64,000 nucleotides of DNA. Source: Prevotella sp. (GTDB lineage Bacteria > Bacteroidota > Bacteroidia > Bacteroidales > Bacteroidaceae). A program made the position numbers and the translations under genes. The DNA is taken from NCBI GenBank assembly GCA_017471465.1, contig JAFUTI010000004.1, forward strand, positions 1 to 64,000, given 5' to 3'. Of the stretch, positions 49,887 through 58,884 are shown one piece after another (positions within the stretch are counted from its first letter, which is position 1; each line of letters opens with the position of its first letter). The notes beneath the pieces are model-generated. The model was not told the DNA's origin. It did not search any database and was given only the letters and a program-made list of their open reading frames with translations.

Positions 49887-51190
49887 TTCGTGCCGGGAAT
49901 AAGTTCTAAGATTTCCTTGATGGGCATACATAGACTGTTGGCTTCGTATGAGCGGCCGTTGGCCAGGATAGACTCGGCACACTGTACCATTGCCGGGTAG
50001 GCAGCGCGCAGCAAGTGGTTGGCATAGATGACGACGTTGACGCCCCAAGATGCCAGTTCGTCCTCGGTAATCTGGTTGTAAGTCGTAGGCACTACCACAA
50101 TGGGCACAGAGGCGTTCTTAGCTCGCAATCGCTGGCAGAACTCCTTGATGTCCTCGCCCGTCTGTTCTTTGCTGTGAATCATGATGCCGTCGGCCCCTGC
50201 CTCGATATAGGCCAAGGCGCGCTCCATAGCATCGTCAATGCCCTTGCCGGCAATGAGGCTCTCAATACGGGCTATCAGCATGAAGTCGCTGGTTATCTGT
50301 GCCCGTTTGCCTGAACGTATTTTCTCGCAGAAACCCTCTATGGTGTCTTGTTCCTGTTTCACCTCCGTGCCGAAGAGAGAGTTCTTCTTCAGTCCTACTT
50401 TGTCCTCGATGATAATCGCCGAGATGCCCAGTCGTTCCAGCGTGCGCACGGTAAAGGCCAGATGTTCTGGCTTGCCCCCCGTATCGCCGTCGAAGATGAC
50501 GGGCTTGGTGGTCACCTCCAAAGCATCGTTCAGGTCGTGCAGTCGTGTTGTCAGGTCAACGGCCTCGATGTCGGGCTTGCCTTTTGACGTCGAGTCGGTT
50601 AGCGAACTGGCCCACATACCGTCGAACTCGTGTTTCATATTGTTAATCATTACCGATGTATTCTCGATAATCAGACCTGTCAGTCCGCTGTGCGACTCGC
50701 AGAATCGCACAATCTTCTTGGCACCGATGAGCCGGCGGAGACGCTTCAGACGGACGTCGGGCGTCGTGCCGATTTCCTTCAGACGCTCATTCAGCATCGT
50801 CGAGGATATACCTTTGGTGTAGGGCACGTCTATGACCTTGCCGCCCCATTCCGCCAGCTTCTCGATAATCTGCTGACGGGTCTTTGCCTGTACACCCTGT
50901 TTCCAGTCGTCGCCGTGAACCACGTAGTCTGGTTTGATTTTCTCCAGATTCGGGCGGTAGTCAAGCGTCGTCTGGGGTATCACCTCTGAAACGCCTTTCA
51001 GGTCACTGACTATCAGTGAGCGCTGTTCGTAGTTCAAGTAGGGCAGCCGCTTGTAGCTGGCAATGGCCGCGTCGGTCAGTACGCCCACGATGACGCGTCC
51101 GTATTTCTGGGCTTCATGCAGGATGTTGAGATGTCCCGGGTGTATGATGTCGGCACTCATGCCGACGTAAACTATCTTTTCTTTTTCCAT
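49883..51190 (-). CDS. aepX: Cytidylyltransferase-PEP mutase fusion
   Basis: This is a 435-residue two-domain protein. Residues 1-140 are a nucleotidyltransferase of the glycerol-3-phosphate cytidylyltransferase type ([20 protein letters not shown] with the HPGH signature, and ISSTMLNER). Residues about 150-435 are PEP mutase, which rearranges PEP to phosphonopyruvate, with the diagnostic [13 protein letters not shown] loop (EDKx5NS). The product is the committed step of almost all phosphonates. The fused transferase domain should activate the finished phosphonate with CTP for LicD. B. fragilis uses AepX/AepY with a transaminase in a capsule locus; here a reductase replaces it. Confidence 0.95.
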   Translation of the reverse strand: MEKEKIVYVGMSADIIHPGHLNILHEAQKYGRVIVGVLTDAAIASYKRLPYLNYEQRSLIVSDLKGVSEVIPQTTLDYRPNLEKIKPDYVVHGDDWKQGVQAKTRQQIIEKLAEWGGKVIDVPYTKGISSTMLNERLKEIGTTPDVRLKRLRRLIGAKKIVRFCESHSGLTGLIIENTSVMINNMKHEFDGMWASSLTDSTSKGKPDIEAVDLTTRLHDLNDALEVTTKPVIFDGDTGGKPEHLAFTVRTLERLGISAIIIEDKVGLKKNSLFGTEVKQEQDTIEGFCEKIRSGKRAQITSDFMLIARIESLIAGKGIDDAMERALAYIEAGADGIMIHSKEQTGEDIKEFCQRLRAKNASVPIVVVPTTYNQITEDELASWGVNVVIYANHLLRAAYPAMVQCAESILANGRSYEANSLCMPIKEILELIPGTK

Positions 51191-51209
51191 TTATATTCTG
51201 TTCTTACTG

Positions 51210-52376
51210 TTATTTGTTCTTCTTCAAGCTTTTTAACCAGCGCTTCTTCTCCTTCAGAAAGTTGTAGACGTCGCAGCCTTTCAGATAGAGGAGGTCCCCA
51301 AGTTTATCCCATAGGCTGTAGCGTCGTGGTTTCATCTGCTGCTTGATGTTGAGACAGTTGCGCAGCGACTCAACGGGCGTCTCGAAGAACAGGTGGTGGA
51401 GCGCCTGCCTCTGCTTCTCCAACAGACGCTCGTAAAGGGCGTCGTCGGCATCGAGGCGGCGCATCAGCTGAAGCACTTCCTCTGACGTACCGACATTACA
51501 CTCGTCGATAATCAGTTCGCCGTGGGTCACCTCGTCGCGGTTCATAATGGCCAATGTACCTAACGACACGGCCTCTGCCACGGAGTTGCCACGGATGGGG
51601 CGTCCGCCAATCTTTACGAAGTATTTTGAGTCGTAGATGGCCATCAGGTTGTCACTGATTTTCGGCTTGTGCAGGTGGATGGCGTAGCCTGCTTCCTGAA
51701 TAGGTAGGAACTGAGGCGGCACCTTGTCACGGTCCTTGGCCACGGAGTTGATTTCCACAAACACGCCATCGCGCTTCGAAGCGCGTCTTACCTTGGAATG
51801 AATGATGCGCTCCAGGGTGTCACGCCCCACGAAGGTATAGGGGAAGTCCACCTCACCTAAGCCGTTGGCCACTATACCGCGTGCCATTTGGTTCAGCGTG
51901 ATGTCGTAGCCGAAGCGTGCCTTGCCCATAGCCATATTTGCCTCACCAATCATATAGGCAAAGAGGGTCTTAGGGTACTGCTTCACCACCTCCGTAGGCA
52001 GACAGACATTGACGGAAATGACGACATCATACTGCCCCCAGTCTACGTCATGGCAGTCGACGGAGAAGTCGCCATTGGCATGGTCGGTCTCCAACTGCCA
52101 TTTTTCATAGCCCGGCACCTGGTTCAGCGGCTTCGTCTTCAGCAGCGGCAGCATCCAGACGATATGAGGGATTACCTTTTTGTAAATCTGCGTTTCGGGG
52201 GCTGGCTCTTCCTTGACAATATAGAAGTCGGCTCCCAGCTCGCTCACCAGACCAATAGGTCCCACCCGCATCATTGAGCTGAACAGTACGTTGGCTGCCG
52301 ATTTCTCGGTGACAGGACAAACGTACAAATCCTGATAGACATCCTGCTTCAGAAGCGCTATTCTCAAATCCTCCAT
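51210..52376 (-). CDS. Probable glycosyltransferase (GT-B-like), first gene of the phosphonate operon
   Basis: This is a 388-residue protein from MEDLRIALLKQDVYQDLYVC (52376); the upstream frame crosses the promoter. The C-terminal half has GRPIRGNSVAEAVSLGTLAI and NVGTSEEVLQLMRRLDADDA, the donor-site arrangement of GT1/GT4-like enzymes (Glu in an S-x-x-E-A-x-x-x-G pattern). The N-terminal half (SMMRVGPIGLVSELGADFYI, PHIVWMLPLLKTKPLNQVPG) is not recognised. It lies 19 nt upstream of the mutase gene in the same direction and has its own -7 box. Role: probably building the glycan that receives the phosphonate. Confidence 0.65.
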   Translation of the reverse strand: MEDLRIALLKQDVYQDLYVCPVTEKSAANVLFSSMMRVGPIGLVSELGADFYIVKEEPAPETQIYKKVIPHIVWMLPLLKTKPLNQVPGYEKWQLETDHANGDFSVDCHDVDWGQYDVVISVNVCLPTEVVKQYPKTLFAYMIGEANMAMGKARFGYDITLNQMARGIVANGLGEVDFPYTFVGRDTLERIIHSKVRRASKRDGVFVEINSVAKDRDKVPPQFLPIQEAGYAIHLHKPKISDNLMAIYDSKYFVKIGGRPIRGNSVAEAVSLGTLAIMNRDEVTHGELIIDECNVGTSEEVLQLMRRLDADDALYERLLEKQRQALHHLFFETPVESLRNCLNIKQQMKPRRYSLWDKLGDLLYLKGCDVYNFLKEKKRWLKSLKKNK

Positions 52377-52398
52377 GAGCTTTTTCGCATTTTTGCTG

Positions 52399-52437
52399 CA
52401 AAGGTATAAATTTATTATGAAATATTTTGTATCTTTG
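52399..52437. promoter_or_regulatory. Divergent -7 boxes: phosphonate operon and acyltransferase
   Basis: Minus-strand TACCTTTG (52406-52399) points to the glycosyltransferase-aepX-aepY operon. Plus-strand TATCTTTG (52430-52437) points to the acyltransferase. The boxes are only 23 bp apart. Confidence 0.6.
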
Positions 52438-52470
52438 CACCAAAAATACTTAAAAACAGAATACATACGT

Positions 52471-53565
52471 ATGGAAACAGTAGCAAAGAAGCCCCGGTTG
52501 GAATGGTTGGACGCTCTCAGAGGGTTCACGATGATTCTTGTTGTAGCCTATCACGTAGCACTTATCGGATTCTCCGAGCAGCACAATTTGTCGTCTTCAA
52601 TGCGCTTCCTCGTCCTTTTCCGTATGCCGCTGTTCTTCTTCGTCAGTGGTTTCCTGGCTTACAAGGCAGGGCTGGTGTGGAATATGGGCACGCTCAAAAG
52701 TCTGCTGCTGAAGAAAATCAGGGTGCAGACCATACCAACCGTCGTCTTCTTCTTCTTTGGCGTAGCTATCCTGGGCGGCTATTTTCTGCCCACGACACTG
52801 AAATGGTTAGCACTGCCGACGAAGGGCGGCTACTGGTTCACCATTGTGCTGCTTTATATGTTCATCGTCTACTACCTGTTCTGCTACGTTGAGGAGTTAC
52901 TGAAGAAGCATTTCCCGAAGATGCCTTCGTGGCTGCCCATAGCCGTGCTCTTCGTCATCTCGCTGGTCTGCTACGACACCTGCTACCAGCCTCATTACTT
53001 CAGTTGGGCCCAGGGGAGAAAGGGGCCTGGCAATGAGTTCATGAACTACAGCAGCTTCGGGCAGCTCTTCATGTACTTCCCTTATTTCGTCTATGGCAAC
53101 GCCGTGCGCCGCTACTGGGACCAGGCCCAGCGCCTCATGGACTCCAAATGGTTTTATCCTGCACTTGTCATGCTGGCCATGTATGCTTGGCTCGACTCAC
53201 AGAAATGGCATTGGCTACACGCTGCCTGGGCCGTCATACCACTGACGTTGGCACGCATCTCGCTGTTGACGATAGTCTTTATGTACTTCCGCCACTACCA
53301 CCAGTACTTTACGCAGCGGACGGTCATCGGCGCCAGCTTGCAGTATATCGGCCGACGTACGCTCGACATCTACCTTATCCACTTCCTTTTCATGCCCAAC
53401 CTGCCTACCATCGGCACCTACTTCAACCAGTATCGCCACAATTTCGCCATTGACACCACGCTCTCCCTGCTGATAGCCCTCATCGTCATTGGCTTCAGCA
53501 TCATAGCGTCGAACATCCTTCGCGTCAGTCCGTTCTTCAAGAAGTGGCTCTTCGGAAGGGGATAA
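52471..53565 (+). CDS. Membrane acyltransferase (acyltransferase 3 / fucose 4-O-acetylase-like)
   Basis: This 364-residue integral membrane protein has about ten TM helices and opens RLEWLDALRGFTMILVVAYH with the catalytic-type His after R-G. FRMPLFFFVSGFLAYKAG follows, the second family motif. Such enzymes O-acetylate surface sugars using acetyl-CoA. Start METVAKKPRLEW lies 33 nt after its -7 box. It is the only plus-strand gene inside the glycan locus, sharing the divergent promoter region with the phosphonate operon. Confidence 0.87.
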   Translation: METVAKKPRLEWLDALRGFTMILVVAYHVALIGFSEQHNLSSSMRFLVLFRMPLFFFVSGFLAYKAGLVWNMGTLKSLLLKKIRVQTIPTVVFFFFGVAILGGYFLPTTLKWLALPTKGGYWFTIVLLYMFIVYYLFCYVEELLKKHFPKMPSWLPIAVLFVISLVCYDTCYQPHYFSWAQGRKGPGNEFMNYSSFGQLFMYFPYFVYGNAVRRYWDQAQRLMDSKWFYPALVMLAMYAWLDSQKWHWLHAAWAVIPLTLARISLLTIVFMYFRHYHQYFTQRTVIGASLQYIGRRTLDIYLIHFLFMPNLPTIGTYFNQYRHNFAIDTTLSLLIALIVIGFSIIASNILRVSPFFKKWLFGRG

Positions 53566-53572
53566 GCAGCCC

Positions 53573-54563
53573 TCACCAATAGCAGTTCCCCTCCACCTTG
53601 TCGGAGTCCTTGGGTTTGGTGGTGGCGTCAGGTCTTATCCAATGCTCGTTCATCAGGTTGACGTAGAAGCCCTTGGGCAGTCCCCATCGCTCTACACCGT
53701 GCATCGGATTAAGCCAGCGATGGCCTGTGATGCCAAACAGCAACTGGCTGACGCCACCAAGATGGATGGCCTGCTTACCTTGGCGCTTGGCATAGGCTGC
53801 TAACGGAAAACCATAGGCTCCGCATCCTAATATGCAGACGTCGTACTCGATCTTGTCCATTTCTTGCTCCATCCAATGTAAGGCAGAAAACCAGTCGTCA
53901 TATCCACATGATTCACTATTATTCCCATAGCTTTGTACGGCTTTGATGACATGGAGCTCTTTAAAAGTAGGAAGCACATTGTCGGAGAACAACAACCGCC
54001 GCTTTTCATATTGCCGGCGTATCAGTTCATCAAAAGGATGAACGACAAGCACCTTCCTGCCTTCCAAAGCCCTGCTCCAAGGCTTTTTGGCAAGCCAGGG
54101 TTCTAAACAGGGGAGGGCTACCTTGTAGGCATTCTTTAATAGATGGCTGACGGCAATCTCTTCATTCAGCCAGCTTCCCAGGATGTCTACCTGCTGCGAG
54201 TCTTCAAGCATCATCTCGCTGAAGCGGTATAGATGTTCATTGTCTATGGGGAAGAAACCTGCTGCATGCTTCATCTGCATCAATATGTGCTTGTTCCACC
54301 ACCAGGGACCATTCTTTCGCGTCATATACCCATGCATCTCCCCGATGTTCCGTAATGCCCAAATAGTTGAACACGGTCGTCAGTTCGTTGGCACCGTATC
54401 TGGCTATCATGCAAGGTTTGCCACTTGCCAGCAGTTCGTAGATTCTGTCTCCAGCCCTGTCAGGGTCTGACTCAAAGGTGAGCAACGATGTCTTCGGGTA
54501 CCAGTATTTAGTATAAATACGACGTCCTGCCGTTAGGGCCTTATGGTAGAAATTCAAACTCAT
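53573..54563 (-). pseudogene. Frameshifted glycan-locus gene (GT-D-like?)
   Basis: Two overlapping minus-strand frames read as one protein. The first (54563-54237) runs MSLNFYHKALTAGRRIYTKY to CMIARYGANELTTVFNYLGI, then turns to nonsense after EHRG. The second (to 53573) begins MHGYMTRKNGPWWWNKHILM and continues to CILGCGAYGFPLAAYAKRQG and the end. The switch lies at or just before 54338-54350, where the minus strand has a GGGGAGATG run (54343-54335), so a one-base gain in the G-run or loss of a GA fits. The R-Y-G-x-x-E motif resembles GT-D-fold transferases. The start overlaps the flippase stop (ATGA). Could be a sequencing error. Confidence 0.75.
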
Positions 54564-56020
54564 TGTGCGTGCTTTTTAAAAGGGAATTTTACTTTGCTTT
54601 CGAAGAAATCGAGACTCTCACGGAATATGGCCGAACCTAAGAGCCACAGTACCAGAACGTAGAGCGATGCCACAAACAGCACCTTGGCAGCAAACCTGAT
54701 GTAGATGTTCGCTATGGGCTCCGTAATGACCTGCGCCGAAAGCACCAATGCTACAGTAATGAAAAAATAGGGCGAAATGTCCTTCACGACTTCATATAGC
54801 GTAAGACCTATCCAGCTTCGCGACAGCCGATACCACACCCAAAACCAGCCGACAGCTATTCCTACATACACCTTAATCATCATCCCCATCCCGTAGGGCG
54901 CTGAGACGAAGACCGCCGCCAACTGAACCGCTCCTAAAACGGTGTGACACCACATGAAGCGTGAAGACTGGCCATGGCTGACCATGTAATAGGAAAACAG
55001 GTTGGATAGCGGGTAGAAAGCCCCCATCACGCACAGCCACTGCAGGATGATGGCACTGTCAAGCCACTTCTCGCCAAGCAGGATGACAATAAACTCGTGT
55101 GACACCAGTGCCAGGCCAAGCATAGCGGGGAAACTGACAAAGGCGGTGAAGCGCAGCAGTTTCCTGAAGATACGTTTCTGGCGTTCGGGTTCGTCGTCGG
55201 TTTTAGCCAGTACTGGCTGAGCTATGCCGCTGAGCATGTTGTTGATGAGCGACCACCCCATATTGTTCCACTTGCTGGCTTGTGTGTAATTGCCAACCAC
55301 ACTAGCCGGGAATTTACGTCCCAGAATGACGGAAAACATATTCGTGTTGAATATCACCACCAGACTGGTGACCATCAGCTTGCTGCTGAAGCCTATCATC
55401 TCGCGTACCGGAGAGAAATCCACAGGCAGCGTGGGATGCCAGCGGGCATACCAGAAGTTAAGACCCGTCGTGACGCCTACATATACAAGAGACTGGGTCG
55501 CTATGCCCCAGTAGGCAAAGTCCGCTGCGGCCATACACACCCCCACGATTCCCGACAGTAGAAGACCGACGAAGTTCACGATGGCCGTCTCGCGAACCTT
55601 CATGTTCCGGAAGAGGATGGCCCGTGGCGCAATGCCAAGACTTGAGATGAAAAAGCCAAGAAAGATAAAGCGCGCCAAGGGCACAAGCCGTGGCTCGTGA
55701 TAGAAGCGCGCTATAAGTGGGGTACAGAGAGCGAAAATGACATAAAGGAGAAGGCTCGTCAGCGTGCAAGTCCAGAACACGGCGTTATAATCCTTGTGAC
55801 TCGCCTCCTTGCGCCTGTTCAGAGCTGAGATGAACCCGCCCTCCTGCAGTGAGTTTGCCACAAGGGAGAAGATGGTGAGCATACCCACCAGACCATAATC
55901 CTCGGTGCTCAGCAACCGTGCCAGAAAGATGCCAAATACAAGGTTCAGCATCTGCTGCAACACGTTGCTTAGTCCACCCCAGAACAGACCTTTAGCGGTC
56001 TTCTCCTTCAATGTGTCCAT
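54560..56020 (-). CDS. Oligosaccharide flippase (Wzx/MOP family)
   Basis: This 486-residue inner-membrane flippase has 12-14 TM helices and opens KTAKGLFWGGLSNVLQQML then NLVFGIFLARLLSTEDYGLV, the polysaccharide-synthase signature. It moves undecaprenyl-linked repeat units to the periplasm. It lies 40 nt downstream of metG on the same strand, followed by the frameshifted gene with ATGA coupling. No Wzy polymerase or chain-length regulator is visible in the window. Confidence 0.9.
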   Translation of the reverse strand: MDTLKEKTAKGLFWGGLSNVLQQMLNLVFGIFLARLLSTEDYGLVGMLTIFSLVANSLQEGGFISALNRRKEASHKDYNAVFWTCTLTSLLLYVIFALCTPLIARFYHEPRLVPLARFIFLGFFISSLGIAPRAILFRNMKVRETAIVNFVGLLLSGIVGVCMAAADFAYWGIATQSLVYVGVTTGLNFWYARWHPTLPVDFSPVREMIGFSSKLMVTSLVVIFNTNMFSVILGRKFPASVVGNYTQASKWNNMGWSLINNMLSGIAQPVLAKTDDEPERQKRIFRKLLRFTAFVSFPAMLGLALVSHEFIVILLGEKWLDSAIILQWLCVMGAFYPLSNLFSYYMVSHGQSSRFMWCHTVLGAVQLAAVFVSAPYGMGMMIKVYVGIAVGWFWVWYRLSRSWIGLTLYEVVKDISPYFFITVALVLSAQVITEPIANIYIRFAAKVLFVASLYVLVLWLLGSAIFRESLDFFESKVKFPFKKHAQ

Positions 56021-56060
56021 CCGTTTCTGACTTTTCAGAGCGCTTGTCCGTCAGAACGGA

Positions 56061-58166
56061 TCATCCCACCTGACAGCCGGGCTTGACGTCCTTCGTCGTG
56101 GTGACTACGCTCAGGCTCTCGTCGGCATCGACGGCCGAGAGAATCATGCCCTGGCTCTCGATGCCCATCATCGTGCGCGGCGCGAAGTTGGCCACGAAGA
56201 GGATGCGCTTGCCCACGAGCGCCGACGGGTCGTCGTAGAACTGGGCGATGCCCGAGCAGATGGTGCGGTCGGTGCCTGAACCGTCATCGATGGTGAACTG
56301 CAGGAGCTTCTTCGACTTCTTCACCTTTTGGCAGTCCTTCACCAAGCCCACACGGATGTCGAGCTTCTCAAAGTCCTCGAAGCTAACCGTTTCCTTGATG
56401 TCAGCAGGCTTGAAGGCGGCAGCCTCATTGGCTTTCTTGGTGGCTTCCAGCTTGTCGAGCTGCTTCTGTATGACGTCGTCCTCAATCTTCTCGAACAGCA
56501 GCTGCGGCTCGCCTAACTGGTGGCCAGCCTGCAACAGGTCGGTGCTGCCCAGCTGCTCCCACTCAAAGCTGTCGATGTTAAGCATCTCGCGGAGTTTTTT
56601 ACTCGAGAACGGCAGGAACGGCTCGAAGGCAATAGCGAGGTTGGCCGTCAGCTGCAGACAGATGTTCAGGATGGTTTCGCAGCGCTTCGGGTCGGTCTTC
56701 CACACTTTCCACGGCTCGCAGTCGGTGATGTACTTGTTGCCGATGCGGGCCAGGTTCATGGCCTCAAACTGTGCGTCGCGGAACTTGAACTGCTCCAGCA
56801 GGTTTTCCACCTTGGCCTTCACGTCCTTGAACTCCTCCAGGGCTTGACGGTCAACGTCGGTCAGTTCGCCGCAGGCGGGAACGACGCCGTTCCAGTATTT
56901 CTTCGTCAGCTGCAGGGCACGGTTGACAAAATTGCCATAGACGGCCACCAGCTCGTTGTTGTTGCGGTCCTGGAAGTCCTTCCACGTGAAGTTGTTGTCC
57001 TTGGTCTCAGGGGCATTGGCGGTCAGCACGTAGCGCAGCACATCCTGCTTGCCGGGCATGTCCTCCAGGTATTCGTGCAGCCAGACGGCCCAGTTCCTTG
57101 AGGTCGAAATCTTGTCGTTCTCCAGGTTCAGGAACTCGTTGGCGGGCACGTTGTCGGGCATGATGAAGCCTCTCCCGGCCCCTCCGAGGGAGGGGAGCTT
57201 GTTTGCGTCGTTCCAGGCCTTCATCATCGTGGGGAAGATGATGCAGTGGAACACGATGTTGTCCTTGCCGATGAAGTGTACCAGACGGGTGTCCTCGTCC
57301 TGCCACCACTTGCGCCAGTCACCCCATTTCTCTGGCTCCTTCTCACACAGTTCTACCGTGTTCGACACATAGCCGATGGGGGCGTCGAACCATACGTAGA
57401 GCACCTTGCCGTCGGCTCCTTCCACGGGCACGGGGATACCCCAGTCCAGGTCGCGAGTCATGGCGCGGGGCTGCAGGTCCATGTCGAGCCACGACTTGCA
57501 CTGGCCGTAGACGTTAGGACGCCACTCTTTGTGCTCCTCCAAGATCCACTTCTTCAACCAGTCCTGATACTCGTTCAGAGGCAGATACCAGTTCTTGGTC
57601 TTCTTCAGTACTGGAGTAGAACCGCTGATAGTAGACTTCGGGTTGATGAGCTCTGTAGGACTCAAGTCACGTCCGCACTTCTCACACTGGTCGCCATAGG
57701 CTCCCTCATTGTGGCAGTAAGGACACTCACCTACGACATAACGGTCGGCCAAAAACTGTTTGGCTTCCTCGTCGTAGAGCTGCTCGGTGGTCTCCTCAGT
57801 CAGTTTGCCCTCGTCGTAGAGTTTCTTAAACCACTCTGCAGCAAACTTATGGTGAGTCTCGGAGGTGGTGCGGCTATAGATATCAAAAGATATTCCAAAC
57901 TCCTCGAAAGAGTCCTTGATCATCTTGTGATAACGGTCAACTACATCCTGCGGAGTGATACCCTCCTTACGGGCACGAACCGTAATGGGCACACCGTGCT
58001 CGTCGGAACCGCCAATGAACATGACGTCGCGCTTCTTCAGACGCAGATATCTCACGTAAATGTCTGCCGGTACGTAGACGCCGGCCAGATGTCCGATGTG
58101 CACACCACCGTTGGCGTATGGTAGAGCCGACGTAACGGTTATTCTCTTGTATTTTTTCTCTTCCAT
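56061..58166 (-). CDS. metG: Methionine--tRNA ligase
   Basis: This class I synthetase charges tRNA-Met. The start [20 protein letters not shown] (58166) gives 701 aa. The HIGH motif is [10 protein letters not shown], the CP-domain zinc knuckles are [18 protein letters not shown], and the KMSKS loop reads [11 protein letters not shown]-terminal Trbp111 OB-fold tRNA-binding domain occupies about 595-701. Near residues 319-334 the protein has an extra [15 protein letters not shown] between MMKA and [11 protein letters not shown], where relatives have only a few residues. The insert is encoded by a GC palindrome (57171-57197). Confidence 0.95.
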   Translation of the reverse strand: MEEKKYKRITVTSALPYANGGVHIGHLAGVYVPADIYVRYLRLKKRDVMFIGGSDEHGVPITVRARKEGITPQDVVDRYHKMIKDSFEEFGISFDIYSRTTSETHHKFAAEWFKKLYDEGKLTEETTEQLYDEEAKQFLADRYVVGECPYCHNEGAYGDQCEKCGRDLSPTELINPKSTISGSTPVLKKTKNWYLPLNEYQDWLKKWILEEHKEWRPNVYGQCKSWLDMDLQPRAMTRDLDWGIPVPVEGADGKVLYVWFDAPIGYVSNTVELCEKEPEKWGDWRKWWQDEDTRLVHFIGKDNIVFHCIIFPTMMKAWNDANKLPSLGGAGRGFIMPDNVPANEFLNLENDKISTSRNWAVWLHEYLEDMPGKQDVLRYVLTANAPETKDNNFTWKDFQDRNNNELVAVYGNFVNRALQLTKKYWNGVVPACGELTDVDRQALEEFKDVKAKVENLLEQFKFRDAQFEAMNLARIGNKYITDCEPWKVWKTDPKRCETILNICLQLTANLAIAFEPFLPFSSKKLREMLNIDSFEWEQLGSTDLLQAGHQLGEPQLLFEKIEDDVIQKQLDKLEATKKANEAAAFKPADIKETVSFEDFEKLDIRVGLVKDCQKVKKSKKLLQFTIDDGSGTDRTICSGIAQFYDDPSALVGKRILFVANFAPRTMMGIESQGMILSAVDADESLSVVTTTKDVKPGCQVG
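57171..57197. repeat. GC-rich palindromic piece inserted in frame in metG
   Basis: CCCCTCC-GAG-GGAGGGG (57179-57195) is a perfect 7-bp stem, with CTCCCGG and AG on the outside. The GGCCCC...CGAGGG core matches the korA element. It encodes LPSLGGAGR in a loop before the KMSKS region, preserving frame. Confidence 0.75.
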
Positions 58167-58190
58167 GATATATTTATGTGAATTGGGGTG

Positions 58191-58198
58191 CAAAGTTA
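58191..58198 (-). promoter_or_regulatory. -7 box of metG
   Basis: Minus-strand TAACTTTG followed by CACCCC, 25 nt upstream of the metG start; it lies in the 43-nt gap after the HAD gene. Confidence 0.55.
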
Positions 58199-58209
58199 CA
58201 ACTTTTTCT

Positions 58210-58884
58210 CTAAATAAACTTGAGAATATCACTGAATTTCTCAATTTTTATCAGTCGCTCGTGGTCAAAATCGTCGAAATGCTCCAGCTGCCACGTCACA
58301 TGGAACGGTATGTGTATGGCCCAGGCACCGATGGCCAAGGCGGGAGCGATATCACTTTTCAGAGAGTTGCCCACCATCAGCAGCTCAGAGGGATGTATGT
58401 GCTGGTGGTCGCAGAGGGCCTCAAACTCCTTCTGGCTCTTGTCGCTGGTAATCTCTACATCGTCGAAGTAGCGGAGCAGCCCTGAGCGGCGCAACTTGTT
58501 CTCCTGGTCCTGCAGCTCGCCCTTGGTGAAGCACACCTTACGGTAGCCGTCAATGGCGGCCAGCGTCTGTTCCACCTCCGGCAATGGTGTGGCCGGCAAC
58601 TGCAACAGCCTCTTACACTGACGGAGCAATTCCGACAACGTCTCGCTGTCGAGATGGGCACCGCCTACCCTTAGAGCTGTCTCTATGACAGATATGGTGA
58701 AAGCCTTACAGCCATAGCCCAGGTCGGCCATATTGCCACTCTCTGTCTTGAACAGCTCGCGTGCAGGATCATCGCAATAGGGGGCGATGAGTTCGTAGAG
58801 ACGGTTCTCCACCGTCTCGAAAAACGACTGACAGTCCCACAGCGTGTCGTCAGCGTCGAACGCAATAACCTCCCACTTCTTCAC
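58210..58884 (-). CDS. HAD-superfamily hydrolase (YjjG/phosphoglycolate-phosphatase-like)
   Basis: This 224-residue cytosolic phosphatase has motif [13 protein letters not shown] (nucleophile Asp), motif II in [14 protein letters not shown] (a T/S position), the Lys in [11 protein letters not shown], and motif [21 protein letters not shown]. The substrate is unknown. The ATG overlaps the upstream phosphatase stop (ATGA), so both phosphate-releasing enzymes are coupled. Confidence 0.87.
   Translation of the reverse strand: MKKWEVIAFDADDTLWDCQSFFETVENRLYELIAPYCDDPARELFKTESGNMADLGYGCKAFTISVIETALRVGGAHLDSETLSELLRQCKRLLQLPATPLPEVEQTLAAIDGYRKVCFTKGELQDQENKLRRSGLLRYFDDVEITSDKSQKEFEALCDHQHIHPSELLMVGNSLKSDIAPALAIGAWAIHIPFHVTWQLEHFDDFDHERLIKIEKFSDILKFI

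Noticed and set aside
49887-50048. 54-residue N-terminal extension of phosphonopyruvate decarboxylase
   Set aside because: It overlaps the mutase C-terminus out of frame, is unlike the family, and the internal ATG shows ATGA coupling with the mutase stop.
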